Positions 8,050 through 16,729 of a stretch of DNA of 45,612 bases are shown piece by piece. The notes below the pieces were generated by a model. It was not told the DNA's origin and made no database searches. It was given only the letters and a program-made list of their open reading frames with translations. The DNA is from Bacillota bacterium (lineage in GTDB: Bacteria; Bacillota; Clostridia; Lachnospirales; Lachnospiraceae): positions 1-45,612 of the forward strand of contig JAEYQV010000088.1 in assembly GCA_023409835.1 (NCBI GenBank). Direction: 5' to 3'. The position numbers and the translations under genes were made by a program. How positions within the stretch are numbered: position 1 is the first letter of the stretch; each line of letters begins with the position of its first letter.

Positions 8050-8529
8050 TTGTTAAATGTATTCTATTATGAAACGAAGATCGGTAGGATTAGGATTACA
8101 GAGGATGACCGGAGTATTACCGGCATTATTCTGGAACCAAAGGAGGAAAGGGAGCACTCCTCCCAATATCATCAGGAGGAGACAACGCTTATCCGAGAAG
8201 CTTCCAAACAATTAAACGAATATTTGGAAGGCTCACGAAGAGAGTTTACGGTTCCTCTTAACCCACAGGGAACTGTATTTCAGAAAAGAGTATGGGAGGC
8301 ACTTAGAGATATTCCTTATGGAGAAACACGAAGTTATCAGCAGATTGCCGAAGCAGTGGGTAATGGGAAAGCGTCGCGGGCTGTCGGTATGGCAAATCAT
8401 AATAATCCGATTATCTGTATGATTCCCTGCCATAGGGTCATCGGAGCCAACGGTAGTTTGGTTGGATATGCGGGTGGACTTGATGTTAAGAAACAGCTGT
8501 TAGAGCTGGAACATAGAAAGGACGTATGA
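8050..8529 (+). CDS. ogt: Methylated-DNA--protein-cysteine methyltransferase
   Basis: 159 residues from a TTG at 8050, chosen because AAGGGGAGGTG ends six bases before it and because the product then starts at the conserved N-terminal domain (LNVFYYETKIGRI). An ATG at 8014 would place the ribosome site inside the gene. The suicide enzyme transfers the methyl group from O6-methylguanine to its own cysteine in the motif IPCHRVIG; the preceding helix PYGETRSYQQIAEAVG is the DNA-binding helix-turn-helix with the Tyr and Arg finger region, and the following GYAGGLDVKKQLLELE is standard. The stop overlaps the next gene start by four bases (ATGA), indicating translational coupling with the oligopeptidase. 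Confidence 0.93.
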   Translation: MLNVFYYETKIGRIRITEDDRSITGIILEPKEEREHSSQYHQEETTLIREASKQLNEYLEGSRREFTVPLNPQGTVFQKRVWEALRDIPYGETRSYQQIAEAVGNGKASRAVGMANHNNPIICMIPCHRVIGANGSLVGYAGGLDVKKQLLELEHRKDV

Positions 8530-10289
8530 AAATGAATAGTGAATGGTCACTGGATATTCTGTACAAAGGGTTTGAGGACCCCAAATATAAGGAGGACAGA
8601 GAAAAATTTCTCGAACTGACCGGGACGATAAAAGGCTTCAGCGAAACTCTTCAGAGCGGTCAGGAGGAGGCTACGTTGCTTCAGGCGATTGATTATCTGG
8701 AACAATATCAGGTACTGGGAAACCGTCTTGGTTTCTATCTGATGCTCCGTCAATCCGTAAATACCTCCGACGGACAGGTTGTTAATGAGCTGAATTCCAT
8801 AGAAAAGCTGTTCAGCGAAGCCTCGAAACCGATGGCGGTGCTTCATAAATGGATCGCCGGTATCGAAAATGTGGAAGCCTATATGAAGAAGCATCCGAAG
8901 CTGATGGCATATGAATACCTGATTACAGAGATGAAGCGGGAGGCGAAGCATCTGTTAGGGGATGATGTTGAGGAAGTAATTGCAAAGCTCAATATCAGCG
9001 CAGGATCTGCCTGGAGCAGTATGCACAGCTTTCTGACTTCTACGCTTGAGGTGGAATACCGTAACGAGACCATCACCCTGCCCCAGGTAAGGAACCTGGC
9101 GCACAGTGAAGATGCCGATGTCCGTAAGGATGCATATGAGGCGGAGCTTAGAGCCTATGAGAAGATTAAGGATCCGATCAGCTATTCCCTGAATAATATC
9201 AAAACTCAGGTTAATACAATCTGTGAATTGAGAGGCTATGAATCCCCTCTTGACCTGACGCTTCAGCAATCCAGGATGAAGAAGGAAACGCTGGAGGCTA
9301 TGCTTAGCGCAATCCGGGAGTATTTACCGGTCTTTCAGAAGTATTTAAGACACAAGGCGAAGCTGCTGGGACACACCAATGGCTTGCCCTGGTATGATAT
9401 GTTTGCTCCGATGGGAGAGAGCAGCACGAAGTTTACGGTTGAGGATGCGAAGGCATATTTAGTAAAGCATTTCCGTGGCTTTGCGGACGACCTGGCAGAT
9501 ATGGTGGAGGAAGCCTTTGACGAGGAATGGATTGATTTTTATCCCAGAAAGGGAAAGGTTGGCGGAGCTTTCTGTGAAAATATGCCCTTCGTAAAGCAGA
9601 GCCGTATCCTTACGAACTTCACCGGGTCCCTAAATGATGTGGTGACCTTAGCCCATGAGCTCGGTCACGCTTATCACGGGCTTAATATTCAGGAACATCT
9701 GCCGTTAAATACCGATTACAGTATGCCGGTAGCAGAGACAGCCTCGACCTTTAATGAAGCATTGATCATGGAGGCGGCAATCAAGGAGTCCTCCGGTAAG
9801 GAGAAGATGGCTCTGATTGAAAGCCAGCTTCAGGATGTTACGCAGATTATGTGTGATATTTATTCCAGATATTTATTTGAAAGTGAAGTGTTTGAAAAAT
9901 GTCAGAGAGGCTTTTTGTTTGCCGATGAATTGAAGGAAATAATGCTGTCTGCGCAGAAGGCTGCCTATGGTGATGGCCTGGATCCGGATTATCTCCATCC
10001 CTATATGTGGGTGTTAAAGGGACACTATTATTCCGAAAGCTTAAGCTTCTATAATTTCCCCTATGCCTTCGGAGGCTTGTTTGCCCGTGGCCTTTATGAG
10101 AAGTACAAGGCAGAGGGAGAGCAATTCCTGCCAAAATACCGGGCTCTGTTAAATGCTACGACAATTATGAGTGTGGAAGAGGCTGCGAAGGAAGCAGAGA
10201 TTGATCTGGAGGACCCGAATTTCTGGAGAACGAGTCTGCACTCCATCGAAAAGCTGGTGGAGGAGTTTATCGCAATCAGCGGAGAATAA
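8526..10289 (+). CDS. pepF: M3 family oligoendopeptidase F
   Basis: 587 residues; the start overlaps ogt by four bases, and a second ATG two codons later is equally possible. It is a cytoplasmic zinc metallopeptidase that cuts short peptides. The zinc site is HELGHAYHG with His377, Glu378 and His381; the third ligand is the Glu in the ETASTFNEALI segment about 25 residues later. The N-terminal helical half and the C-terminal YPYAFGGLFARGLY-like region (here NFPYAFGGLFARGLY) match PepF-type M3B enzymes in length and order. The partner ogt is unrelated in function; coupling is probably only transcriptional economy. Confidence 0.93.
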   Translation: MKMNSEWSLDILYKGFEDPKYKEDREKFLELTGTIKGFSETLQSGQEEATLLQAIDYLEQYQVLGNRLGFYLMLRQSVNTSDGQVVNELNSIEKLFSEASKPMAVLHKWIAGIENVEAYMKKHPKLMAYEYLITEMKREAKHLLGDDVEEVIAKLNISAGSAWSSMHSFLTSTLEVEYRNETITLPQVRNLAHSEDADVRKDAYEAELRAYEKIKDPISYSLNNIKTQVNTICELRGYESPLDLTLQQSRMKKETLEAMLSAIREYLPVFQKYLRHKAKLLGHTNGLPWYDMFAPMGESSTKFTVEDAKAYLVKHFRGFADDLADMVEEAFDEEWIDFYPRKGKVGGAFCENMPFVKQSRILTNFTGSLNDVVTLAHELGHAYHGLNIQEHLPLNTDYSMPVAETASTFNEALIMEAAIKESSGKEKMALIESQLQDVTQIMCDIYSRYLFESEVFEKCQRGFLFADELKEIMLSAQKAAYGDGLDPDYLHPYMWVLKGHYYSESLSFYNFPYAFGGLFARGLYEKYKAEGEQFLPKYRALLNATTIMSVEEAAKEAEIDLEDPNFWRTSLHSIEKLVEEFIAISGE

Positions 10290-10450
10290 TAACTGTATTG
10301 AGCTTCAAATCAGCAATTTAAAATTTTATTTTTGCAGCATAATATGGTTTTCCTTGAAAGAACCGACATGTGCCCAAACACATAATATTTTATTAATGTC
10401 AGATAATAATCATGAATCAATTTCATTTTATAAATGAAGGGAGCATGATT

Positions 10451-10660
10451 ATGAGTATCGTAAATATAGAACATTCTCTACCCGAAGGACTTGGCTTCCG
10501 TCTTGCCTTGGATATGAAGGCGATGACGAATTTTGTAAATTTGCCGGATCAGAAAAAACAGGAGCTGGTAAGCTACATCCAGAATTCAGCCAGTGGTGAT
10601 GAGGCTCGGAACCGTGTAACTGAGGTGATCAGCAGCCTGCACTCGGGCAGTATGAAGTAA
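10451..10660 (+). CDS. Small conserved protein of unknown function
   Basis: 69 residues from the ATG at 10451, which has AAGGGAG seven bases upstream; an ATG at 10445 is too close and one at 10412 lacks a site. No signal peptide or membrane segment. The C-terminal helix KKQELVSYIQNSASGDEARN resembles the short helical tail of YdeI/OmpD-associated proteins in spacing of basic and aromatic residues, but this is not enough for a family call. It has its own terminator. It was kept because of its ribosome site, codon usage like its neighbours and clean terminator. Confidence 0.7.
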   Translation: MSIVNIEHSLPEGLGFRLALDMKAMTNFVNLPDQKKQELVSYIQNSASGDEARNRVTEVISSLHSGSMK

Positions 10661-10679
10661 CCTAATGCATCAACTATGA

Positions 10680-10709
10680 AAGGCTCGAATCCAACCGGAT
10701 TCGAGCCTT
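10680..10709 (+). terminator. Terminator after the small 69-residue gene
   Basis: Perfect 13-bp stem: AAGGCTCGAATCC and GGATTCGAGCCTT around AACC. Only TTATT follows, so the T-run is short. Confidence 0.75.
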
Positions 10710-10827
10710 ATTCATGAAAAACATTATCATTTCATCTAGTTTATAATAGTATCGCTTCATCTTACAGGCGATTGTCTGCCACAGGCAGATAATCCTCTAT
10801 TGTCGTTTCGTATGATTTTCAAAAATA

Positions 10828-11697
10828 CTATCGGTTATTTCCCATGAAGAACAGTGCAATCGTTCCGGGGCCGGAATGAGATCCGATGGTCGGACTGACA
10901 TAATTGAATAGGAAATTGTCAATTCCAAAGCGTTCCTTAATCTGAGCAGCTAAAAATTCCGCATCCTCTAAACTGTCTCCGTGACTGATAAAGATGATAT
11001 CATTGGTTTCCTTATAGCCCTCCAGCCTTTTCTCCATCTGATCTACCAGGGAAATCAGTGCCTTCTTCCTGCCTCTGACATTGTTAAGAGGAATCAGATG
11101 ACCTTCATTATCTACATGCAGTACCGGTTTTACATTGATCAGGGTTCCGATTATGGCAGCGGCTTTGGACACCCTTCCGCCCCGGTGCAGATGATGGAGA
11201 TCATCAACCGTAAAGATATGGCACAGATTAAATTTATTCTTCTCAAGCCAATCCGCAATCTCGTCAAGAGATTTGCCGCTATCCTTTAATTCGATAGCTT
11301 TGTGTACCAACAGGCCTTCACCGAGGGAGGCACACAGGGAATCCACAACCACAATTTTCGCTCCGGGGATCTCATCGCATAGCTCCCTGGCAACCGTTAC
11401 AGCAACCGAACAGCTTCCGCTTAAGCCTGAAGAGAACGCGATATGTAGAATATCATAGCCCTCGTTCAACAGATTGCGGAAGATTTCATTTGCATTGTCA
11501 GGATTAACAGCCATCGTGGTAGGCATTGAACCGGAACGCATTTTATTATAAAAATCCTTTGGCTCAAGCTCATTTTTATCACCATAGATTGACCCGTCAA
11601 AGCTGTAATACAATGGCAGAAGCTGAATACCATGCTTAGCTATATACTCCCGGGGTAAATCACAGGTGGAGTCCGTAGTAATAATAAATTTTTTCAT
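10828..11697 (-). CDS. DegV family fatty-acid-binding protein
   Basis: 289 residues. The N-terminus FIITTDSTCDLP and the later PDNANEIF, FSSGLSGS and SHGDSLEDAEFL segments match the DegV (EDD) fold. DegV/FakB proteins bind a fatty acid in the cytoplasm and present it to the kinase FakA for phosphorylation. The Ser in 'TMAVNP' and in SSGLSGS lie where bound fatty acid carboxylates contact FakB proteins. No fakA is in view; clostridia often have several DegV paralogues. The start ATG follows GAAAGGTATGG on the minus strand. Confidence 0.9.
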   Translation of the reverse strand: MKKFIITTDSTCDLPREYIAKHGIQLLPLYYSFDGSIYGDKNELEPKDFYNKMRSGSMPTTMAVNPDNANEIFRNLLNEGYDILHIAFSSGLSGSCSVAVTVARELCDEIPGAKIVVVDSLCASLGEGLLVHKAIELKDSGKSLDEIADWLEKNKFNLCHIFTVDDLHHLHRGGRVSKAAAIIGTLINVKPVLHVDNEGHLIPLNNVRGRKKALISLVDQMEKRLEGYKETNDIIFISHGDSLEDAEFLAAQIKERFGIDNFLFNYVSPTIGSHSGPGTIALFFMGNNR

Positions 11698-11828
11698 TTC
11701 TTAGCACCATACCTTTCCTATGAAATTAGTATTGATATCTGTCAACTCCGTGAATATAATCGGTTTACTCAAGAATAATGGGTCGGATAGAAGCACGGAG
11801 GCAAGTGGTTTTAATTACGACATGATAT

Positions 11829-11858
11829 ATTATACCATACCGCACTGTGTCGTTTCAA
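11829..11858 (-). promoter_or_regulatory. Candidate promoter for degV
   Basis: On the minus strand TTGAAA (11853-11858), 18-base spacer, perfect TATAAT (11829-11834). The leader would be about 125 bases. Frames inside this region have no support. Confidence 0.45.
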
Positions 11859-12000
11859 TATACTTTGTAAAAAAATCTATTATTTCATATTATTACTATG
11901 AGAAAACATACCTATGAAAATTGTCGGCGAAAAGCTGAAACCACCTTATAATTTCATATAGTTAGAATTGCAAAAAACTCTTTTCTTATGCATATACTTA

Positions 12001-12055
12001 TGATATAATATCCACGATTAGCAGATTAGTCCATAAAAACTTGTCGAACATCTGC
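12001..12055 (+). promoter_or_regulatory. Extended -10 promoter and leader stem of scfA
   Basis: TGATATAAT (12001-12009) is a perfect extended -10; the -35 is poor. The transcript would begin near 12016, and GCAGAT (12021-12026) can pair with ATCTGC (12050-12055) in the leader. Confidence 0.5.
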
Positions 12056-12081
12056 ATAATAGTAGTCAAGGAGGCTTAAAA

Positions 12082-12222
12082 ATGAAACATATCAAGACTT
12101 TAAACACAAGAAACCTGAAAGATACCATGAAAAAGGGTGGATGTGGCGAATGTCAGACATCATGTCAGTCAGCATGTAAGACATCCTGTACAGTTGGCAA
12201 TCAGAGCTGCGAAAACAAATAA
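12082..12222 (+). CDS. scfA: SCIFF six-cysteine ribosomal peptide precursor
   Basis: 46 residues, ATG preceded by AAGGAGG nine bases upstream. The leader is MKHIKTLNTRNLKDTM and the core GGCGECQTSCQSACKTSC carries cysteines 21, 24, 28, 32 and 36, with a sixth at 43. This is the 'six cysteines in forty-five residues' peptide that is nearly universal in Clostridia. The neighbouring radical SAM enzyme (scfB) installs a thioether bond between a core cysteine and a nearby residue, reported in related systems at a Thr alpha carbon; here Thr27 and Thr34-Thr37 region residues are candidates. Biological role is still unknown. A strong hairpin separates it from scfB, which would let the peptide mRNA exceed the maturase mRNA. 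Confidence 0.95.
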   Translation: MKHIKTLNTRNLKDTMKKGGCGECQTSCQSACKTSCTVGNQSCENK

Positions 12223-12276
12223 AGGATTGAGCTTACATAACATGTGGCTGTTCGTTTATTATGACGATTGAATTGT

Positions 12277-12340
12277 GGGGCTGCCTCAAAATATCTTTCT
12301 GTTTAGCTTCAATTACCGGAAGATAATTTGAGACAGTCCC
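12277..12340 (+). repeat. Long imperfect hairpin between scfA and scfB
   Basis: GGGGCTGCCTCAAAATATC... (12277-12299) pairs with 12318-12340, ending GAGACAGTCCC, with several G-T pairs and mismatches. No T-run follows, so it acts either as an attenuator or an mRNA end-protecting structure. The flank ATTCGTTGT ... CATACC resembles that after 869-929. Confidence 0.65.
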
Positions 12341-12432
12341 ATTCGTTGTGGGAGCATACCCGGAACTGACACTCTGGCTGAGGCTAGTCGTCTGTTTCCG
12401 AGAGTACTCCGGATGAAATAGGAGGATAAGAA

Positions 12433-13860
12433 GTGGTTCATCAGTATAAAAGTAACGGGTATAATATCGTTCTGGATGTGAATAGCGGTATGATCCATGT
12501 GGTTGATGATTTGGCTTACGATATCATTGGAATGTATGAAGACAACAGCCAGGAGAATATCATCGAGGCCATGGTTGAGAAATATACCCGACCGGAATTT
12601 ATGAAGCTGGTTGTTGACAAGGATAACCAAGGAGATTTCACAGAGAATATTGAATCCCTGGTACGTCAGATCATGGAGGTTATGGTAGATATCGAGCAGC
12701 TGAAGAGAGAGGGCTCTCTCTTTACGAAGGATGTTTATGAGAATTACATCCGGGACTTCAAGCAGCGCTCCACGGTAGTTAAGGCGCTTTGCTTACATAT
12801 CGCTCATGACTGTAATCTTGCCTGCAGGTATTGCTTTGCGGAAGAAGGAGAATATAAGGGCGGCCGTGCCCTGATGAGCTACGAGGTGGGTAAACAGGCA
12901 CTGGACTTTCTGATCGCCAATTCCGGCAGCCGCAGGAATCTGGAGGTGGATTTCTTCGGCGGAGAGCCGCTAATGAACTTTCAGGTGGTGAAGGACCTTG
13001 TAAAATACGGCAGGGAGCAGGAGAAGCTGCATAATAAGAACTTCCGGTTTACACTGACAACCAACGGAGTCCTGTTGAATGATGAGATTATGGAGTTTGT
13101 CAATCAGGAAATGAGTAACGTGGTATTAAGTATAGACGGCCGTAAGGAAGTCAATGACCGGATGCGTCCCAGCAGGAACGGGAAGGGCAGCTATGACCTG
13201 ATCCTGCCCAAATTCTTAAAGCTTGCCGAGAGTAGGAACCAGACCAATTATTATGTCCGGGGAACCTTTACTCACAATAATCTGGATTTCTCGGAGGATG
13301 TGAAGCATCTGGCTGAATTAGGCTTTAAACAGATATCTGTCGAGCCTGTGGTTGCCCTGCCTGAAGAGCCCTATGCGATTACGGAGGAGGATCTGCCGGT
13401 ACTATTTGAGGAATATGACAAGCTGGCGAAGTATATGCTCGAGAAGCACCGGGAAGGGAAGGATTTTAACTTCTTCCATTTCATGATTGATCTATCCGGC
13501 GGCCCCTGTGTGGCAAAACGTCTTTCCGGCTGTGGTTCCGGTACGGAATATCTGGCAGTGACACCTTGGGGAGATCTCTATCCCTGTCACCAGTTTGTAG
13601 GTATCCCGGAATACCTGATGGGAAATGTCTTTGAGGGAGTCAAACAGACGGATATCAAAGAAGAATTCAAGGGCTGCAATGTATATTCCAAAGAGAAATG
13701 CTTAAGCTGTTTTGCAAAATTCTACTGCAGCGGTGGTTGTGCCGCCAACTCCTTTAAGTTCCATGGAGACATTAACGATGCATATGATATCGGCTGTGAG
13801 CTGCAGAGAAAACGGATCGAATGCGCGATCATGTTAAAAGCAGCGCAGCAGGAGGAATAA
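12433..13860 (+). CDS. scfB: SCIFF maturase, radical SAM/SPASM thioether synthase
   Basis: 475 residues from a GTG at 12433 with AGGAGG nine bases upstream. Order of domains: an N-terminal peptide-recognition (RRE-like) region about residues 1-100; the radical SAM core with the cluster motif Cys127-x3-Cys131-x2-Cys134 in HDCNLACRYCFAEEG; and a C-terminal SPASM domain with cysteine-rich segments GGPCVAKRLSGCGSG, YPCHQFVG and KCLSCFAKFYCSGGCAAN that bind two auxiliary 4Fe-4S clusters. The enzyme cleaves S-adenosylmethionine and crosslinks the cysteines of the ScfA peptide. CteB of Clostridium thermocellum is the characterised homologue. Position directly after scfA makes the assignment firm. 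Confidence 0.96.
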   Translation: MVHQYKSNGYNIVLDVNSGMIHVVDDLAYDIIGMYEDNSQENIIEAMVEKYTRPEFMKLVVDKDNQGDFTENIESLVRQIMEVMVDIEQLKREGSLFTKDVYENYIRDFKQRSTVVKALCLHIAHDCNLACRYCFAEEGEYKGGRALMSYEVGKQALDFLIANSGSRRNLEVDFFGGEPLMNFQVVKDLVKYGREQEKLHNKNFRFTLTTNGVLLNDEIMEFVNQEMSNVVLSIDGRKEVNDRMRPSRNGKGSYDLILPKFLKLAESRNQTNYYVRGTFTHNNLDFSEDVKHLAELGFKQISVEPVVALPEEPYAITEEDLPVLFEEYDKLAKYMLEKHREGKDFNFFHFMIDLSGGPCVAKRLSGCGSGTEYLAVTPWGDLYPCHQFVGIPEYLMGNVFEGVKQTDIKEEFKGCNVYSKEKCLSCFAKFYCSGGCAANSFKFHGDINDAYDIGCELQRKRIECAIMLKAAQQEE

Positions 13861-14043
13861 ATACAACTTATTTATCTGTAGTGGCTGAGATGAAGCTGGC
13901 ACTGACAATAAAGTAACAGAAAATCAACGTGCTGTATCTTGAATAGCACTACAAATACAGGAAGCTACGAACGAAAATAGGGAGAGAAGCTAACAGCCTC
14001 CTTCCCTGAATCACCTACGATAGAAGCAGCATGGAGTATGAGC

Positions 14044-15801
14044 ATGGAAAACTGGGTAATTAAGAATTTAAAAGCAGACTTTAACCTGATCATGCAGGAA
14101 TGCGGAATAAGCGAGGTATTGGCGCGGTGTCTTGTAAACCGGGGACTTACTGAACCGGAAGAGATTAAGGATTTCTTATATCCGAGTCTTGAGGGGCTTC
14201 ATGACCCTTTTACCTTAAAGGATATGGAGAAGGCTTGTGATATTCTTCGGAAGAAGATAAGGGGTGGCTTAAGAATCCGAATCATCGGAGATTATGATGT
14301 AGACGGAGTTGTCTCTACCTATATCTTATTACGAACTCTGACCCTATCCGGGGCTCGGGTGGATTATGATATACCGGACCGGATTAAGGATGGGTACGGA
14401 ATTAACATGAGGATGGTAGAAGAAGCGAGGGAAGCGGGAATCGATACGCTTCTTACCTGCGATAACGGTATCGTTGCCATGGAACAGATTCGCAGAGCGA
14501 AAGAATACGGTATGACTGTAATCGTAACGGACCATCATAGCTTGCTGGAGCTGGAGGAGGGACAGATCTGTCTCCCTGAGGCAGATGCAATCATTAATCC
14601 CAAGCAGCCGGAATGTACCTATCCCTATAAGGGGCTCTGCGGAGCTGCCATTACCTATAAATTAACCCAGGCATTGCTCCGGGATATGGATATTCCCGGA
14701 AAGGAAGTACTGGAAGAGGAGCTCCTGGCCTATGCAGCAATCGCCACTGTCTGCGATGTCATGGAGCTGACGGATGAGAACAGGATTATTGTAAAGCAAG
14801 GACTGGCCTTGCTAAGAAGGACTTCTAATAAGGGCTTGCAGGCATTAATGGAGGCCTGCCAGATAGACAGGGAGCAGCTGAACACCTTTCACCTGGGCTT
14901 TGTCCTTGGTCCCTGTCTGAATGCTTCCGGCAGACTGAATACAGCGAAGCGGGGTCTGGAGCTTCTGCTGGCAGAGGACGAGCAGAAAGCAGCAAAGCTA
15001 GCCGCAGAGGTAAGGAGCTTAAATGAGCTCCGTAAGGATATGACGGCGGAGAATGTGGAGAAAGCCATACAGATCATTGAAGAAGGTCCCCTGCCGATGG
15101 ATAAGGTACTGGTAGTATATCTGAAGGACTGCCATGAGAGTATAGCGGGAATAATCGCTGGAAGAATCAGGGAAAGATACCATAGGCCGGCAATAATTCT
15201 CACAGACTCTGAGGAGGGGATTAAGGGCTCTGCCAGATCCATTGAGCAGTATAATATGATTGAAGAGCTGGTAAAACAACGGGAGCTTTTAACCAAGGTC
15301 GGAGGTCATCCGATGGCGGCCGGATTATCCCTGCAGCCCGGTAATATTGAGCTTTTACGGCAGCGCCTGAACGCGTGTGCTCCCTTGACCGATGAGATGC
15401 TTGTTCCGAAGGTTACCATCGATATTCTGCTTCCCCTAGGTTATCTGTCGGAGCCCCTGATCGGAGAGTTAAGGCAGCTGGAGCCCTTTGGTAAAGGAAA
15501 TGAGAAACCGTTATTTGCTGAGAAGGAGCTGATGATTAAATCTGTCTTTGTTATCGGTAAGAATTCGAACGGATTGCGCTTTCTTTTTGAGAACCGGTAT
15601 GGCAAGCAGCTGGAAGCTGTGTATTTCGGAGATGTTAATGCCTTCTTTAATTATATCGGAGCCACCTATGGCAATGAAGAGGTGCAGAAGCTTAAGACCG
15701 GTAGGGGAACCTCTATTAAGCTTACGATTACCTATTTCCCCAAGATCAATGAGTATAACGGATTTAAGAAGATTCAGCTGATGATTCAGAATTACAGATA
15801 A
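14044..15801 (+). CDS. recJ: Single-stranded-DNA-specific 5'-3' exonuclease RecJ
   Basis: 585 residues from the ATG at 14044 (TGGAGT eight bases upstream); the in-frame ATG at 14038 would leave only two bases. The enzyme degrades single-stranded DNA in recombination and mismatch repair. DHH phosphoesterase motifs are visible: GDYDVDGVVSTY (motif I), TCDNG, VTDHHSL (the DHH motif), and the downstream DHHA1 region with GGHPMAAGLS. A C-terminal OB-like nucleotide-binding region follows. Gene order recJ-apt-relA is conserved in Firmicutes. Length is at the short end for RecJ because the extra Bacillus C-terminal domain is absent. Confidence 0.94.
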   Translation: MENWVIKNLKADFNLIMQECGISEVLARCLVNRGLTEPEEIKDFLYPSLEGLHDPFTLKDMEKACDILRKKIRGGLRIRIIGDYDVDGVVSTYILLRTLTLSGARVDYDIPDRIKDGYGINMRMVEEAREAGIDTLLTCDNGIVAMEQIRRAKEYGMTVIVTDHHSLLELEEGQICLPEADAIINPKQPECTYPYKGLCGAAITYKLTQALLRDMDIPGKEVLEEELLAYAAIATVCDVMELTDENRIIVKQGLALLRRTSNKGLQALMEACQIDREQLNTFHLGFVLGPCLNASGRLNTAKRGLELLLAEDEQKAAKLAAEVRSLNELRKDMTAENVEKAIQIIEEGPLPMDKVLVVYLKDCHESIAGIIAGRIRERYHRPAIILTDSEEGIKGSARSIEQYNMIEELVKQRELLTKVGGHPMAAGLSLQPGNIELLRQRLNACAPLTDEMLVPKVTIDILLPLGYLSEPLIGELRQLEPFGKGNEKPLFAEKELMIKSVFVIGKNSNGLRFLFENRYGKQLEAVYFGDVNAFFNYIGATYGNEEVQKLKTGRGTSIKLTITYFPKINEYNGFKKIQLMIQNYR

Positions 15802-15819
15802 AATACTTTACTCTGATAT

Positions 15820-15843
15820 AAAGAATGCCGCTTTATGGCATCT
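15820..15843 (+). terminator. Weak terminator-like hairpin after recJ
   Basis: AAGAATGCC and GGCATCTT flank a short loop; no T-run. A second loose pairing of CCCCT and AGGGG lies at about 15870-15910. Confidence 0.35.
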
Positions 15844-15973
15844 TATGAATCAGTAAGAATAAGGTGTGAGAGCCCCTGTATGATTATTACAGTTTATTCC
15901 AAGGGGATTACTGTTTTGCTTTGTGAAAATTGGTTTTCTTTTTCACACTTTGTCCTTATATGTAGAATTAGGC

Positions 15974-16003
15974 TTTACGAATTGTTACAGGAAGTGTTAT
16001 AAT
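15974..16003 (+). promoter_or_regulatory. Promoter for the apt-relA operon
   Basis: TTTACG (15974-15979), 18-base spacer, TATAAT (15998-16003) with extended -10 TGT before it. Confidence 0.6.
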
Positions 16004-16076
16004 TATCATCTATAAGAAGGCTTTGTGTATAAAATAAGCCGGAAAGCCCCGTAAATACGGGCAGATGGAGGTCATG

Positions 16077-16601
16077 ATGAAGAAAATTGAGGACTATGTT
16101 AGAAGTATACCGGATTTTCCGGAGCCGGGGATTATTTTCCGGGATGTGACCAGTATATTACAGGATAAGGATGGACTTAAGCTTGCAATAGATCAGATGC
16201 AGGCGCTCCTTAAGGATACTGAATTTGATACGATTGTCGGGCCGGAATCAAGAGGCTTTATCTTCGGCGTACCGATTGCATATAATTTAAATAAAGCATT
16301 TGTACCGATTCGTAAGAAGGGTAAGCTGCCCTGTGAGACGATCTCCATGGATTATGATTTGGAGTATGGCAAGGCCACAATTGAGATTCACAAGGATGCA
16401 ATTAAGCCCGGACAGAGGGTTGTCATCATAGATGATCTAATCGCAACCGGAGGAACCATCGAAGCAATCACCAAGCTGGTGGAGATGCTAGGCGGTGTAG
16501 TGGTTAAGATCGTGTTCCTGATGGAGCTGAAGGGTCTGCAGGGCCGTGCTAAGCTGGAGGGCTACGATGTAGAAGCAGTCCTTCAGTATGATGGGAAATA
16601 A
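16077..16601 (+). CDS. apt: Adenine phosphoribosyltransferase
   Basis: 174 residues from the ATG at 16077 (TGGAGG five bases upstream); 16074 and 16065 are also in frame but too near or before the ribosome site. The enzyme makes AMP from adenine and PRPP in purine salvage. The PRPP-binding motif VVIIDDLIATGGTI is intact and the N-terminal PDFPEPGIIFRDVT segment is standard for Apt. It is co-transcribed with relA, a recurring arrangement in Firmicutes that links purine salvage to the stringent response. Confidence 0.96.
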   Translation: MKKIEDYVRSIPDFPEPGIIFRDVTSILQDKDGLKLAIDQMQALLKDTEFDTIVGPESRGFIFGVPIAYNLNKAFVPIRKKGKLPCETISMDYDLEYGKATIEIHKDAIKPGQRVVIIDDLIATGGTIEAITKLVEMLGGVVVKIVFLMELKGLQGRAKLEGYDVEAVLQYDGK

Positions 16602-16729
16602 TTCGGAACGCGTTTGATAAGACCGTTTGCAGGCGGCATGTAATAGAAAGCTTATTACTCCTGCAGTTACCGGAGAAATGGCATAATACACCGGAACAAT
16701 AAGGAAGAATCAGAAGAGGGGGTGGAATC

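Noticed and set aside
11720..11917. 65-codon plus-strand frame beside degV
   Set aside because: It overlaps the minus-strand degV promoter and has no ribosome site.
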